64,000 nucleotides of DNA, taken from contig CAVYYD010000004.1 in the NCBI GenBank assembly GCA_963772645.1, forward strand, positions 1-64,000, read 5' to 3'. Shown here piece by piece: positions 16,028 to 24,890 of the stretch. The stretch is from DASSQJ01 sp963772645. Its GTDB lineage: Bacteria; Actinomycetota; Actinomycetes; Actinomycetales; Dermatophilaceae. Position 1 is the first letter of the stretch. The number at the start of each line of letters is the position of its first letter. The notes beneath the pieces were generated by a model. The model worked only from the letters and a program-made list of their open reading frames with translations. It was not told the DNA's origin and searched no databases. The position numbers and the translations under genes were made by a program.

Positions 16028-17798
16028 GCACGGCCCGCGACTCCCACGGGGCGAGCGTCACCGCACCACCCACGGACTCGCCCGCGCCCCCGGCCGCACC
16101 GCGCCGGTCGCCGTCCGGGCGGCCCGCGGCGAGCACCACCTCCCCGTCCAGCAGCGCCGCATCGTCGCCGAGGTCGACGGTGGCCGCGGTGCCGGAGAGG
16201 TTGGCGAGGACGAGCAGCCGCTCCTCGCCGAGGGTGCGGACGTAGGCGAACACCTGCTCGTCGGACGGGCAGAGCATCCGGACGTCCCCGTGGACGACGA
16301 CCGGCATCGTGTGGCGCAGCTCGATGAGGCGCCGGTAGTGGTGGAACACCGAGTCCGGGTCCGCGACCGCCGCCTCGGCGTTGACCGTCGTGTGGTTGGG
16401 GTTGACGGCCAGCCACGGCGTGCCGCTGGTGAAGCCGGCGTGGGGTCCGTCGTCCCACTGCATCGGGGTGCGGGCGTTGTCCCGTGACTTCACCGCCAGT
16501 GAGCGCAGGATCATCTCCTTCGGCACCCCGCGTGCGGTGGCGTCGGCCGCGAAGCTCAGGGACTCGATGTCGCGGTAGGAGTCCAGCGAGGTGAAGTGGG
16601 CGTTCGTCATCCCGAGCTCCTCGCCCTGGTAGACGAACGGGGTCCCGCGCAGCAGGTGCAGCACCGTGGCCCACGCCTTGGCCGACTCCACCCGGTGCCG
16701 ACCGTCGTCGCCCCAGCGCGAGACGATCCGCGGCTGGTCGTGGTTGTCCCAGTACAGGGAGTTCCAGCCGACCCCGGCCAGGCCTTCCTGCCATGCCGCG
16801 AGGTTCGCCTTGAGGTCGCTCAGGCGCAGCGGCGCGAGGTCCCACTTCGACCCGCCGGGGGCGGAGTCGAGGTCGACGTGCTCGAAGGTGAACACCATGT
16901 CGACCTCGCCCCGGGCCGGGTCGGTGTAGCGCCGACCGTCCTCCACGGTGGCGCCGGGGGTCTCGCCGACCGTGATGAGGTTCCGCCCCGCGAGCACCTC
17001 GCGGTGCATCTCCTGGAGGAACTCGTGGATGCGGGGGCCGTTGACGCAGAACGGAGTCGGGTCACCCAGGGCCCCGCCGCCGTGGACCACGCCGTCGGGC
17101 AGGCTGCCGTCGGGGCGCACCGCCTTGGAGATGTAGTTGATGACGTCCATCCGGAAGCCGTCGACCCCCCGGTCCAGCCACCACCGCATCATCGCGTACA
17201 CCGCCGCGCGGACGTCGGGGTTCTCCCAGTCGAGGTCTGGCTGCTTGCGGGAGAACAGGTGCAGGTAGTACTCCTGCCTCCCGTCGTCGTACTCCCACGC
17301 CGGACCCCCGAAGAACGACCCCCAGTTCGTCGGCTCCGCCCCCGGGCTGCCCGGCTCGTGGCCGGGACGCGCCGGCCGCCACCAGTACCAGTCGCGCCGG
17401 GGGTTCTCGCCGTTGGAGCGGCTCTGCACGAACCAGGGGTGCTCGTCGGAGGTGTGGTTGACGACGAGGTCCATGACGATCGCCATGCCCCGCTCGTGCA
17501 CCGCCGCGATCAGGGCGTCCAGGTCGGCCAGCGAACCGAACATCGGGTCGACGTCCTGGTAGTCGCTGATGTCGTAGCCGTTGTCGTCCTGCGGGGACCG
17601 GTACACCGGCGAGAGCCACAGCACGTCGACGCCGAGCGCCGACAGGTGGTCGAGCCGGCCGATGATGCCGGGCAGGTCCCCGATCCCGTCCCCGTCGCTG
17701 TCGGCGAACGAGCGCGGGTACACCTGGTAGACGACGGCCGACTTCCACCAGTCCCGCGGTCGGCGGATGGCGGGGACCGGCGGCGCGGTCTCGGGCAT
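16008..17798 (-). CDS. GH13 alpha-glucosidase / oligo-1,6-glucosidase, 596 aa
   Basis: Starts at ATG 17798 (MPETAPPVPAIRRPRDWWKSAVVYQVYPRSF). The GH13 conserved regions are in order: DLVVNHTS (residues 110-117), GFRMDVI with nucleophile Asp218, VGET with acid/base Glu279, and WDNHDQPR with Asp354. The length and QVYPRSF start fit the GH13_23/31 glucosidases that hydrolyse alpha-1,4 or alpha-1,6 glucosides in the cytoplasm. No signal peptide is present. The gene follows the ERCC4 nuclease gene after only two bases. Specificity (maltose, isomaltose, sucrose or trehalose) cannot be settled by eye. Confidence 0.9.
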   Translation of the reverse strand: MPETAPPVPAIRRPRDWWKSAVVYQVYPRSFADSDGDGIGDLPGIIGRLDHLSALGVDVLWLSPVYRSPQDDNGYDISDYQDVDPMFGSLADLDALIAAVHERGMAIVMDLVVNHTSDEHPWFVQSRSNGENPRRDWYWWRPARPGHEPGSPGAEPTNWGSFFGGPAWEYDDGRQEYYLHLFSRKQPDLDWENPDVRAAVYAMMRWWLDRGVDGFRMDVINYISKAVRPDGSLPDGVVHGGGALGDPTPFCVNGPRIHEFLQEMHREVLAGRNLITVGETPGATVEDGRRYTDPARGEVDMVFTFEHVDLDSAPGGSKWDLAPLRLSDLKANLAAWQEGLAGVGWNSLYWDNHDQPRIVSRWGDDGRHRVESAKAWATVLHLLRGTPFVYQGEELGMTNAHFTSLDSYRDIESLSFAADATARGVPKEMILRSLAVKSRDNARTPMQWDDGPHAGFTSGTPWLAVNPNHTTVNAEAAVADPDSVFHHYRRLIELRHTMPVVVHGDVRMLCPSDEQVFAYVRTLGEERLLVLANLSGTAATVDLGDDAALLDGEVVLAAGRPDGDRRGAAGGAGESVGGAVTLAPWESRAVLTRSGG

Positions 17799-17800
17799 GG

Positions 17801-18592
17801 TCAGGCCCTCCGCGGCCCGAAGGGGACGTCCGGGTCCCGCTCCACGCTGCCGGTCGCTGCGCCGGGCTCCGGGCTCTCGCTCGGGCCGTCGGGCAGGATG
17901 CGTCGAGCCGCCTCCCCGAGGAGCCGCTCCTGGACGGCGGACGCGAGGAAGCGGTAGGTCCACTCCTGGGCCAGGGCCCGGTTCTCGGCGAACACGACGG
18001 GCACCGAGGGCCAGCGGACCTGGCACTCGCCGATCAGGTCCGCGACCAGTGCCGGGCGGACGTGCTCGAGGGCGAAGACGGCCGAGTAGCGCTCCTCGAC
18101 GACCACCGCCGCGCGCGGCGCCTCGGCGAGCGCCCCCATCCGGTAGGCCATCCGGCCGCTGGTGAGCGACCCGGCGAGGTCGGCCAGGGTCCTGCGCTCG
18201 ACGACGGCGACGACGTCGTCCTCGACCAGTGCGGCATAGTCACCGACCGGCAGGGCCCGCCGGGTGGTGGTGGCCTGCTGGTGGGTGAACTTCCACGGGT
18301 ACCGCTCGCGGGTGTCGACGACGACCTCGAACTGGCTGCGGGCCTCGCGGGTGCGCGCCGCGACGACGTCGATGGCGGCGCCCCGCCGGGACACCGAGGC
18401 CAGCGGCAGCTCCTCGACGATCTCGGCGTCCTCCGGCCACGGCCCCTGGTGCCGGTGGCAGTAGACCTTCGAGGTGCGCGGCCACGTCTCCCGGGTGCGC
18501 AGGACGATGCCCGACCCGAGCGGGATGAGCACGAGGTACGGCAGGCTCGAGTCCGCGTCGGGGTTGCGGGCGATGAGCAGCGCCTGGGCCAC
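17801..18592 (-). CDS. ERCC4-domain nuclease (XPF-like), 263 aa
   Basis: Contains the XPF/Mus81-type nuclease core: VVDTRERYPW (Asp93), then LPVGDYAALV (Gly117-Asp118) and VVERRTLADL (Glu132, Arg133, Arg134, Asp138). This is the GDxnERKx3D motif with Arg for Lys. GSLTSGRMAYRMGAL follows, as in the family. No helicase domain or helix-hairpin-helix is attached. Such stand-alone ERCC4 proteins occur widely in actinobacteria; they are presumed structure-specific DNA nucleases but are little studied. The start is GTG 18592, six bases from a TAGCGT box, suggesting a leaderless mRNA. It is transcribed with the glucosidase gene. Confidence 0.82.
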   Translation of the reverse strand: MAQALLIARNPDADSSLPYLVLIPLGSGIVLRTRETWPRTSKVYCHRHQGPWPEDAEIVEELPLASVSRRGAAIDVVAARTREARSQFEVVVDTRERYPWKFTHQQATTTRRALPVGDYAALVEDDVVAVVERRTLADLAGSLTSGRMAYRMGALAEAPRAAVVVEERYSAVFALEHVRPALVADLIGECQVRWPSVPVVFAENRALAQEWTYRFLASAVQERLLGEAARRILPDGPSESPEPGAATGSVERDPDVPFGPRRA

Positions 18593-18598
18593 GGCCCA

Positions 18599-18604
18599 AC
18601 GCTA
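18599..18604 (-). promoter_or_regulatory. Predicted -10 box of a leaderless promoter
   Basis: TAGCGT on the minus strand ends six bases before the GTG at 18592. It lies in the nine-base gap between the decarboxylase stop and the nuclease start. Confidence 0.5.
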
Positions 18605-19792
18605 CGCGAGCCGGGCGGCCTCGGTGCCGACATGGCGGAAGGCTCCGCTGGTGTCGAGGTCGACCGTCACGCCCCGCTGGAACAGCAGGATGATGTCGGA
18701 TCCGCCGAACTGGAAGTAGCCGAACTCCGAGCCCTTGCCGAGGTCGGTCCCGGCGGCGGCGCTGAGGACCACCGAGGCGACGTGCGACATCCCCACCGGG
18801 ACCACGCCGACGAGCCCGACGTCACCCTCCGGACGGTCGGCGGTGTCGATCACGACGAGGCCGCGGGTCTGGAAGAACTCGTAGCCGGTGTCGGTGCGGT
18901 CCTTGGAGGCGAAGCCGCCGTCCACCGTGTCGACCTGCATGTAGACCTGGCCCTGGACGACGCGGGACTCCACGACGCGGCCCGCGACCGGTGTGTGGAA
19001 ACGGTGGTACGCCGAGGGCGGGAGCATGTAGTGGACGAAGGTCCCGCCGGCGAAGGCGTCCGCGTGGGGGCTGTCGTGCAGCAGTTCGGGGATGCGCCCG
19101 TAGGTGGCGGTGTCCTTGATCCGGGTCGCGGGGATCGTCGAGTCGTCGGCGATCGCGAAGGTCTGCTCGTAGCTGCAGTCGGCCGGGCAGGCCACCACGG
19201 TGTTGTCCGAGGGCTCGGCCACCGGGCGCAGGCCGGGGTTCAGCTCGCGGGCGAAGAACTGGTTGAAGGTCTGCCAGCCGCTGGGCATGTTGGGCTTGCC
19301 GTCGATGAGCGACTCCTCGACGGTGTACTGCGGCGCGTGCTCGAGGAACGAGGCGAGGACGTCGTCGTCGAAGGACTCGGGAGTGTCGAGGAAGGACCCC
19401 CACTCGGTGGCGTAGCCGGTGAGCCAGCGCCGGAACGCCGGTGAGCGCTCGGCCGCGCTCGGCGCGTCGTCCCCCTCCCGCTGGTCGACCAGCCAGAAGA
19501 AGTGGGCCAGCCGGTCGCTGACCTCCTCCGCGTGCCGTTGCCGGGCGTCGCCCGAGGTCCAGGCGGGCGCTCCCGACTGCTGCGGGACCCAGCGGGCGAA
19601 GCGGCTGAGGTAGCCGACGTACTCCTCGAGGGTGCGCGGCCAGTCCAGGGCGTCCACGAGCGCGCTGTCGAGCTCGCGGGGAGCGCGGTCGGCGGCACGG
19701 ACCAGTGAGGCCACGAGGAGCCGGGCGAGGTCCGGCTCGTCCTCGAGGACGGCGGTCAGGGACGTGCGAAGGCGCTCGGTGTCGTAGGGCAT
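18602..19792 (-). CDS. psd: Phosphatidylserine decarboxylase family protein, 396 aa
   Basis: The ATG at 19792 is preferred over GTG 19798 because AAGG is better spaced from it. The N-terminal ~140 residues match the helical domain associated with long phosphatidylserine decarboxylases (ALDWPRTLEEYVGYLSRFARW, then GYATEWGSFLDTPESFDDDVLASFLEHAP). The decarboxylase core follows, with TFNQFFARELNPGLRPV, PPSAYHRFHTPVAGRV and FGYFQFGGSDIILLF. The GGS replaces the usual LGST self-cleavage site; cleavage at Gly-Ser would create the pyruvoyl group. The usual product is phosphatidylethanolamine, but these long forms also include amino-acid decarboxylases, so the substrate is open. Confidence 0.85.
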   Translation of the reverse strand: MPYDTERLRTSLTAVLEDEPDLARLLVASLVRAADRAPRELDSALVDALDWPRTLEEYVGYLSRFARWVPQQSGAPAWTSGDARQRHAEEVSDRLAHFFWLVDQREGDDAPSAAERSPAFRRWLTGYATEWGSFLDTPESFDDDVLASFLEHAPQYTVEESLIDGKPNMPSGWQTFNQFFARELNPGLRPVAEPSDNTVVACPADCSYEQTFAIADDSTIPATRIKDTATYGRIPELLHDSPHADAFAGGTFVHYMLPPSAYHRFHTPVAGRVVESRVVQGQVYMQVDTVDGGFASKDRTDTGYEFFQTRGLVVIDTADRPEGDVGLVGVVPVGMSHVASVVLSAAAGTDLGKGSEFGYFQFGGSDIILLFQRGVTVDLDTSGAFRHVGTEAARLA

Positions 19793-20184
19793 GCCCACGA
19801 GCCTTGCACACCAGGCGACCCGCCCCGGGAGGGGCGGGGGCCACCGGCTCGGAGCTCACCGGGCCTTCTTGGTAGGGTCAACGGAGTGCTGTCCACCCGC
19901 CGGGTCGCCCGCGTCCCGAGGTCGTCGACGTCGCCGTGCCCGACGCGGACACCGCGCCCCGTCGGTGGCCGCGTCCGGTTCCTGGCCTGGGTCCCGACGG
20001 GGCCGGTGAGCAGCGCCGGCGCTGCGCCGACACCCTGAGCAGAGCGCCCGGCCACCGAGGCACCGGCGGCCCCCACCCGGCGCACCGTGCCGCCCCACCC
20101 GATCATCGGAGAACCCGTGAACGTCCCGCAGCACCATGGCCCGGCAGCGCCCGGCGCCCCCTCCGCAGCCCGGCAGGCCCGCCG
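19793..20184. other. Intergenic region upstream of RNase J
   Basis: About 390 bases without a convincing gene. A TAGGGT box at 19873-19878 with TTCTTG nearby could be a promoter, giving a long RNase J leader of roughly 300 bases. A short open frame from GTG 19886 has no family resemblance. I see no terminator or riboswitch that I can name. Confidence 0.3.
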
Positions 20185-21882
20185 ATGAGCCGCCGGCCCC
20201 CGCGCCGCAAGTCCCGCGACACGCTTCCCGCCCTGCCCGCGGACGGACTGCGGGTCGTGCCGCTCGGTGGGCTCGGCGAGATCGGTCGCAACATGACCGT
20301 GTTCGAGCACGCGGGCCGCCTCCTCGTCGTCGACTGCGGGGTGCTCTTCCCCGAGGAGCACCAGCCGGGCGTCGACCTCATCCTCCCCGACTTCTCGTGG
20401 ATCAGGGACCGGCTGGACCGGGTCGACGCGATCGTGCTCACCCACGGTCACGAGGACCACATCGGCGCCGTGCCGTACCTGCTGCGCGAACGGCCGGACA
20501 TCCCCGTGGTCGGGTCCAGGCTGACCCTGGCGTTCATCGAGGCCAAGCTCGTCGAGCACGGCATCACCCCGGCGACCGTCGAGGTCGCCGAGGGCGACCG
20601 CCGCTCGTTCGGCCCGTTCGACTGCGAGTTCGTCGCGGTCAACCACTCCATCCCCGACGGCCTCGCGGTCGCCATCCGGACCCGTGCCGGTCTCGTGCTG
20701 CACACCGGCGACTTCAAGATGGACCAGTTCCCCCTCGACGACCGGGTCACCGACCTGCGCGCCTTCGCCCGGCTCGGCGAGGAGGGTGTCGACCTGTTCC
20801 TCGTCGACTCCACGAACGCCGAGGTCCCCGGCTTCACCGTCTCCGAGGGCGACCTCGCCCCGGCGATCGACAGCGTCTTCCGCACCACCCCGGGGCGGAT
20901 CATCGTCTCCAGCTTCGCCAGCCACGTGCACCGCATCCAGCAGGTCCTCGACGCCGCCGGCCGGCACGGGCGCAAGGTCGCCTTCGTCGGTCGCTCGATG
21001 GTGCGCAACATGGGCATCGCCCGCGAGCTGGGCTACCTGACCATCCCCGACGGCGTGCTCGTCAAGGACCTCAAGGCCCTGGAGCGCCTACGCCCGGAGC
21101 AGATGACGATCATCGCCACCGGGTCGCAGGGCGAGCCGATGGCCGCGCTCTCCCGGATGGCCAACCGGGACCACCCGGTCAGCATCACGGCGGGCGACAC
21201 CGTCCTCATGGCGAGCTCCCTGATCCCGGGCAACGAGAACGCCATCTACCGGGTCATCAACGAGCTGACCCGTTGGGGAGCCACCGTGGTCCACAAGGGC
21301 AACGCCATGGTCCACGTCTCCGGGCACGCCAGCGCCGGCGAGCTCGCCTACTGCTACAACATCGTCCGCCCGACCAACGTGCTCCCGGTCCACGGGGAGT
21401 GGCGCCACCTGCGGGCGAACGCCGACATCGCGATCCGCACGGGCGTCCACCCGGACCGGGTGCTCATCGGCGAGGACGGCGCGGTCGTCGACCTGGTCGG
21501 CGGGCGGGCCCGGGTCGTCGGCACCGTCCCCGCCGGGCTCGTCTACGTCGACGGCGCCAGCGTCGGGACGGCCACCGAGGAGACGCTCCACGTCCGGCGA
21601 ACCCTCGCCGAGGAGGGCGTGCTGACCATCGTGTGCATCATCGACCCGGACACCGGGGCGCTCACCGAGGAGCCCGACTACCTGGCCCACGGCTTCGCCG
21701 CCGGCGCGGTGGACTTCTCGGACGCCACGCCGGCCATCCAGAAGGCCCTGACCAAGGCGACCCTCGACGGCATCGAGGACCTCGACCAGGTCGAGGACCT
21801 CGTCCGCCGCGCGGCGTCCGCCTGGGCCCACCGGGCGCACCGCCGCAGCCCGCTGATCATCCCCGTCATCGTCGATGCCTGA
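20185..21882 (+). CDS. rnj: Ribonuclease J
   Basis: A 565-residue beta-CASP metallo-beta-lactamase ribonuclease. Metal ligands are in LTHGHEDHIG (His87, His89, Asp91, His92), with further motifs VNHSIPDG, LHTGDFKMDQ and, in the beta-CASP insert, SSFASHVHRIQQV, VGRSM and ATGSQGEPMAAL. HVSGHASAGEL and VLPVHGEWRHL precede the C-terminal domain. It processes and degrades mRNA and matures rRNA in the cytoplasm. The ATG at 20185 matches the usual short basic N-terminus. In many actinobacteria dapA lies just upstream; here it does not. Confidence 0.95.
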   Translation: MSRRPPRRKSRDTLPALPADGLRVVPLGGLGEIGRNMTVFEHAGRLLVVDCGVLFPEEHQPGVDLILPDFSWIRDRLDRVDAIVLTHGHEDHIGAVPYLLRERPDIPVVGSRLTLAFIEAKLVEHGITPATVEVAEGDRRSFGPFDCEFVAVNHSIPDGLAVAIRTRAGLVLHTGDFKMDQFPLDDRVTDLRAFARLGEEGVDLFLVDSTNAEVPGFTVSEGDLAPAIDSVFRTTPGRIIVSSFASHVHRIQQVLDAAGRHGRKVAFVGRSMVRNMGIARELGYLTIPDGVLVKDLKALERLRPEQMTIIATGSQGEPMAALSRMANRDHPVSITAGDTVLMASSLIPGNENAIYRVINELTRWGATVVHKGNAMVHVSGHASAGELAYCYNIVRPTNVLPVHGEWRHLRANADIAIRTGVHPDRVLIGEDGAVVDLVGGRARVVGTVPAGLVYVDGASVGTATEETLHVRRTLAEEGVLTIVCIIDPDTGALTEEPDYLAHGFAAGAVDFSDATPAIQKALTKATLDGIEDLDQVEDLVRRAASAWAHRAHRRSPLIIPVIVDA

Positions 21883-21909
21883 CCGGCGCCCCGTGGGCAC
21901 CGCCGGGCC

Positions 21910-22326
21910 TCAGGGCGAGGTCGTGCCGGAGCGCCCGTAGTCGTCCGCGAGCCGGACGACGTCCTCGGTCCAGCCGGGAGCCGCGGTGGACGCCTCGACG
22001 AACAGCAGGTCGCTGAGCGCGGTGATCCGGTGCAGCACCGTGGGGGGCAGGTGGACGGTGTCCCCGGCGTGCATCACCCGGGTGGTCAGCCCCGCTTCGG
22101 AGCCGCCGTGCTCGAGCGCGGCGTGGCCGGTGACGATGCTGATCGTCTCGTCCTTCTCCACGTGGTACTGGAGGCTCAGCGCCTCACCGGTGGCGACGGT
22201 GATGAGCTTCCCGGCGTAGCCGTGCTCGCCGGCGGCGAAGACGACCTCGTGGCCCCAGGGCTTGTCCTGGCGGCGGGCGGGGTCGAAGGTGGCCCGGGTG
22301 GTCGGTGCGGTGCTCGGCGTGCTCAC
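21910..22326 (-). CDS. Cupin protein, mannose-6-phosphate-isomerase type II-like
   Basis: A 138-residue cupin. It reads DKPWGHEVVFAAGEHGYAGKLITVATGEALSLQYHVEKDETI, then HLPPTVLHRITALSDLLFVEAST. This is the arrangement of the C-terminal phosphomannose isomerase domain of bifunctional type II enzymes, standing alone. His in QYH, Glu in KDE and His in VLHR are the likely metal ligands. AGGAGACGCC precedes the GTG at 22326. It lies next to the GH130 and glycosyltransferase genes, so a role in mannose or other hexose-phosphate handling is plausible but unproven. Confidence 0.75.
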   Translation of the reverse strand: MSTPSTAPTTRATFDPARRQDKPWGHEVVFAAGEHGYAGKLITVATGEALSLQYHVEKDETISIVTGHAALEHGGSEAGLTTRVMHAGDTVHLPPTVLHRITALSDLLFVEASTAAPGWTEDVVRLADDYGRSGTTSP

Positions 22327-22380
22327 GGCGTCTCCTGTGGTGTGGGCGGGTGGGTCGGTGCGGGGGGCCGGCGGTCCGGC

Positions 22381-23859
22381 TCAGGCGAGCTCGGCGAGGA
22401 GGGCGTCGAGGTCGACGAGTGCCATCCTCGTGGCGAGGTCGCCGCAGCCGTAGGGCACCACGAGGGTCCGCCCGTGGAGCAGCGCACCGCAGGAGTAGAC
22501 GACGTTCGGCACGTAGCCCGCTCGCTCGTCGGCGCGCGGGGAGAGCAGCGGGCGGTGCAGCCGCCCGAGGACCACGGTGGGGTCGTCGAGGTCGAGGAGG
22601 ACCGCACCCATGCGGTACTCGCGCATGGGGCCGACGCCGTGGGTGAGCACCAGCCAGCCGTCCGCGGTCTCGATCGGGGACCCGCAGTTGCCGAGCTGGA
22701 TGACCTCCCAGGACTCCACCGGGGCCTGGACCAGCACGGGCTGCTCCCAGTGGTGCAGGTCGGTCGAGGTGGTGATGGCGTTGCTCTCGCGGTCGGCGCG
22801 GGACAGGGCGACGTAGCGGCCGCCGATCCGCCGGGGGAAGAGCGCCATGCCCTTGTTCTTCGCACCGGGCCCGCTCAGCTGGGTGACCTCGAAGGAGCGG
22901 AAGTCGCCTGTGTGCAGCAGCTGCGGGGTCACCTCGTGCCCGTCCCAGGCGGTGTACGTGCCGAAGTAGTCGACGCCGCCGTCGTCCCCGCGGAAGCGCA
23001 CCAGTCGGACGTCCTCCATGCCCCGGCACTCCGACGGGCTGCGGGGCATGATGACCCGCTCCGCCAGTGCGGAGTCGGCGGGGAACTCGATGGCGTAGCT
23101 GCAGGCGGCGACCCGCTCGAGCCGGGCCACGGTGCCCACCGCGGCCCCGCGGGTGAGTCGCTGGGCGCGCAGCGAGTGGAGGGCGACGTCCAGGTCTGCG
23201 CGGGTGAAGACCTCCGGCAGGGTGTCGAGCACGAAGGTGGAGTTCGTCCGGTCACCGTCGAGCTCGCGCAGCTGGTGCTCGAACCCGGCCCGCGAGTACG
23301 TCGCCGGCCTGGAGGCGGGCAGGACCCCGAGGGTCGGCGCGGCGTCGAGACGGACGTCGTCGGCGCCCTGGATCGTCCCGGTGCGCCACTCGATGCTCGA
23401 CAGGTGGCCCTCGCCGACGGCTCGAAGCGACATGACGAAGCGGGTCGCGCCGTCCGCGAGCCCGCTCTGGTCCGGGTGCTCGACCATCGAGGGGTTGAAC
23501 AGTGCCGCCCCCTCGACCGCGTACTCCTGGGTGAAGTAGGCGCCGATGAGGCGCCGCCGCTCCGCGGACAGGCTCTCCGGGTCCTCGAGCCGGTGCGCCA
23601 TGAGCGCGAAGTGCGCGTCCCACACCGCCGCCAGGTTGCGGTGCCGACCGGCGAACGTGCTCGTCGTCGTCGCGAGCGTGTCGCGCACCTCCTCGTCGGA
23701 CAGCGCCAGGACACGGTCGAGCACGGCGGTGGACCGGGACTCCCCGGCCCCGGTCGCCTCCTGGCCGGGCAGGAAGATCAGGCTCACCACCCGTGAGGGG
23801 TCCGGACGGAGCACGTGCCCGGTGCGCCGCGGCGCGAGGGCCTCGAGCGGTCTGGTCAC
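22381..23859 (-). CDS. GH130-family mannoside phosphorylase or hydrolase
   Basis: A 492-residue protein beginning at GTG 23859, which overlaps the upstream stop (GTGA). The five-bladed propeller motifs of GH130 are visible: GAALFNPSMVEHPDQ, MSLRAVGEGHLSSIEWRTG, ECRGMEDVRLVRF, GKNKGMALFPRRIGGRYVALSR-like text, and LGNCGSPIETADGWLVLTHGVGPMREYRMGAVLLDLDDP. The GMED region carries the probable catalytic acid. GH130 enzymes phosphorolyse or hydrolyse beta-mannosides. The long N-terminus of about 150 residues is typical of the subgroup encoded next to glycosyltransferases. Confidence 0.85.
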   Translation of the reverse strand: MTRPLEALAPRRTGHVLRPDPSRVVSLIFLPGQEATGAGESRSTAVLDRVLALSDEEVRDTLATTTSTFAGRHRNLAAVWDAHFALMAHRLEDPESLSAERRRLIGAYFTQEYAVEGAALFNPSMVEHPDQSGLADGATRFVMSLRAVGEGHLSSIEWRTGTIQGADDVRLDAAPTLGVLPASRPATYSRAGFEHQLRELDGDRTNSTFVLDTLPEVFTRADLDVALHSLRAQRLTRGAAVGTVARLERVAACSYAIEFPADSALAERVIMPRSPSECRGMEDVRLVRFRGDDGGVDYFGTYTAWDGHEVTPQLLHTGDFRSFEVTQLSGPGAKNKGMALFPRRIGGRYVALSRADRESNAITTSTDLHHWEQPVLVQAPVESWEVIQLGNCGSPIETADGWLVLTHGVGPMREYRMGAVLLDLDDPTVVLGRLHRPLLSPRADERAGYVPNVVYSCGALLHGRTLVVPYGCGDLATRMALVDLDALLAELA

Positions 23860-24890
23860 CGGACCACCGCCTGACGTCCCGCCAGCGACACCTGGTGCGT
23901 CGACAGCCACGCGAGCGTGGACTCGGCGCCGAGGTTCTCGCTGACCCCGTGACGTTCGAGGCCGTCGTGGCCGGCGCCGGTGGCCTCGTCCCGGACTGGC
24001 AGGCCCAGGTCGTTGGCGCCCTCGAACCAGGCCCGGCAGGACTCCAGCACGGCAGCCCACCGCTGGTCCCCGGTCACCAGGTGGGCGCGCCGGGCGGCCT
24101 CCGCGAGGGCGGCCACCTCGATCGGCTGCTGGGCGAATCCCGGGGTCGGGTCGCCCGGTGAGCGGCCTCCGGCGGGGACGACGGAGAGGTGCCCGTCGCG
24201 CTGCTGCTCGTGCACCAGCCAGGTCAGGAGGCCGAGGCCCTCCTGCGTGGATCGCTGGTCGCCGAGCGTCTCCCCGAGCACGAGCATCGCCTCCGGGAGC
24301 ACCGCGTTGGCGTAGGTCAGCCTCTCCTCGACCCAGCGCCACGACCCTGCGGGGCGGGGTCGAGCGAGCACGCCGCGGGCGTCGACGAGGAGCCGACGGG
24401 CGGCCTGGCCGACGCCCGGCGCCGAGCGGACCGGGTCCAGGCCGAGCAGCTGCCCGGCCCCGAGAGCCGCGTAGGCGGTGGCCCGCGGCCACCGTGAGCG
24501 AGCCCGCAGGGCGAGTCGGGCCCCGGCGCACGCACGGGAGGCGAGCGCCGGCTCCTGCAGCTCGGCGGCGGCGACACCCAGTGCCCACAGCCCGCGACCC
24601 CAGTGGTCCTCCGCGGTCGCCGCGCCCTGCCAGGACCCGTCGGCCGACCGCCGGTTGTACATCCGTCCGGACGGGGTCAGGGCGCCGAGGACGAAGTCGA
24701 GGTAGCCCTCGGCGAGACCCAGGACGCCGGAGTCGGGGTGCGGCTCACGGCTGGTGACCACGAGCGCGCGCGCGACGTCGTCAACGCAGTAGCCGTGCTC
24801 GGGGCGCGGCTCGGCCCCCAGGGCGTGCTCGAAGACGCCGAGCGGGGTCGTGAGGTGGCGCAGGTGGTCGTAGGCGAGCTGGGGCCCCAT
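23856..24890 (-). CDS. Six-hairpin-type protein of the GH130 cluster, 344 aa
   Basis: A cytoplasmic, mostly helical protein with repeated motifs reminiscent of an (alpha/alpha)6 barrel: GYCVDDVARALVVTSRE, AEDHWGRGLWALGVAAAEL, RATAYAALGAGQLLG, RLTYANAVLPEAMLVLGE and PIEVAALAEAARRAHLVTGD. The aromatic and acidic positions (HGYCVDD, DHWGRG) suggest a sugar-binding or glycosidase cleft. Similar proteins next to GH130 genes are often labelled glycosyltransferases, but no nucleotide-sugar motif is visible here. It overlaps the genes on both sides, so it is part of one operon. Confidence 0.65.
   Translation of the reverse strand: MGPQLAYDHLRHLTTPLGVFEHALGAEPRPEHGYCVDDVARALVVTSREPHPDSGVLGLAEGYLDFVLGALTPSGRMYNRRSADGSWQGAATAEDHWGRGLWALGVAAAELQEPALASRACAGARLALRARSRWPRATAYAALGAGQLLGLDPVRSAPGVGQAARRLLVDARGVLARPRPAGSWRWVEERLTYANAVLPEAMLVLGETLGDQRSTQEGLGLLTWLVHEQQRDGHLSVVPAGGRSPGDPTPGFAQQPIEVAALAEAARRAHLVTGDQRWAAVLESCRAWFEGANDLGLPVRDEATGAGHDGLERHGVSENLGAESTLAWLSTHQVSLAGRQAVVR

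Noticed and set aside
19886..20050. Short open frame after a TAGGGT box upstream of RNase J
   Set aside because: The product shows no coding character. I treat it as leader sequence.
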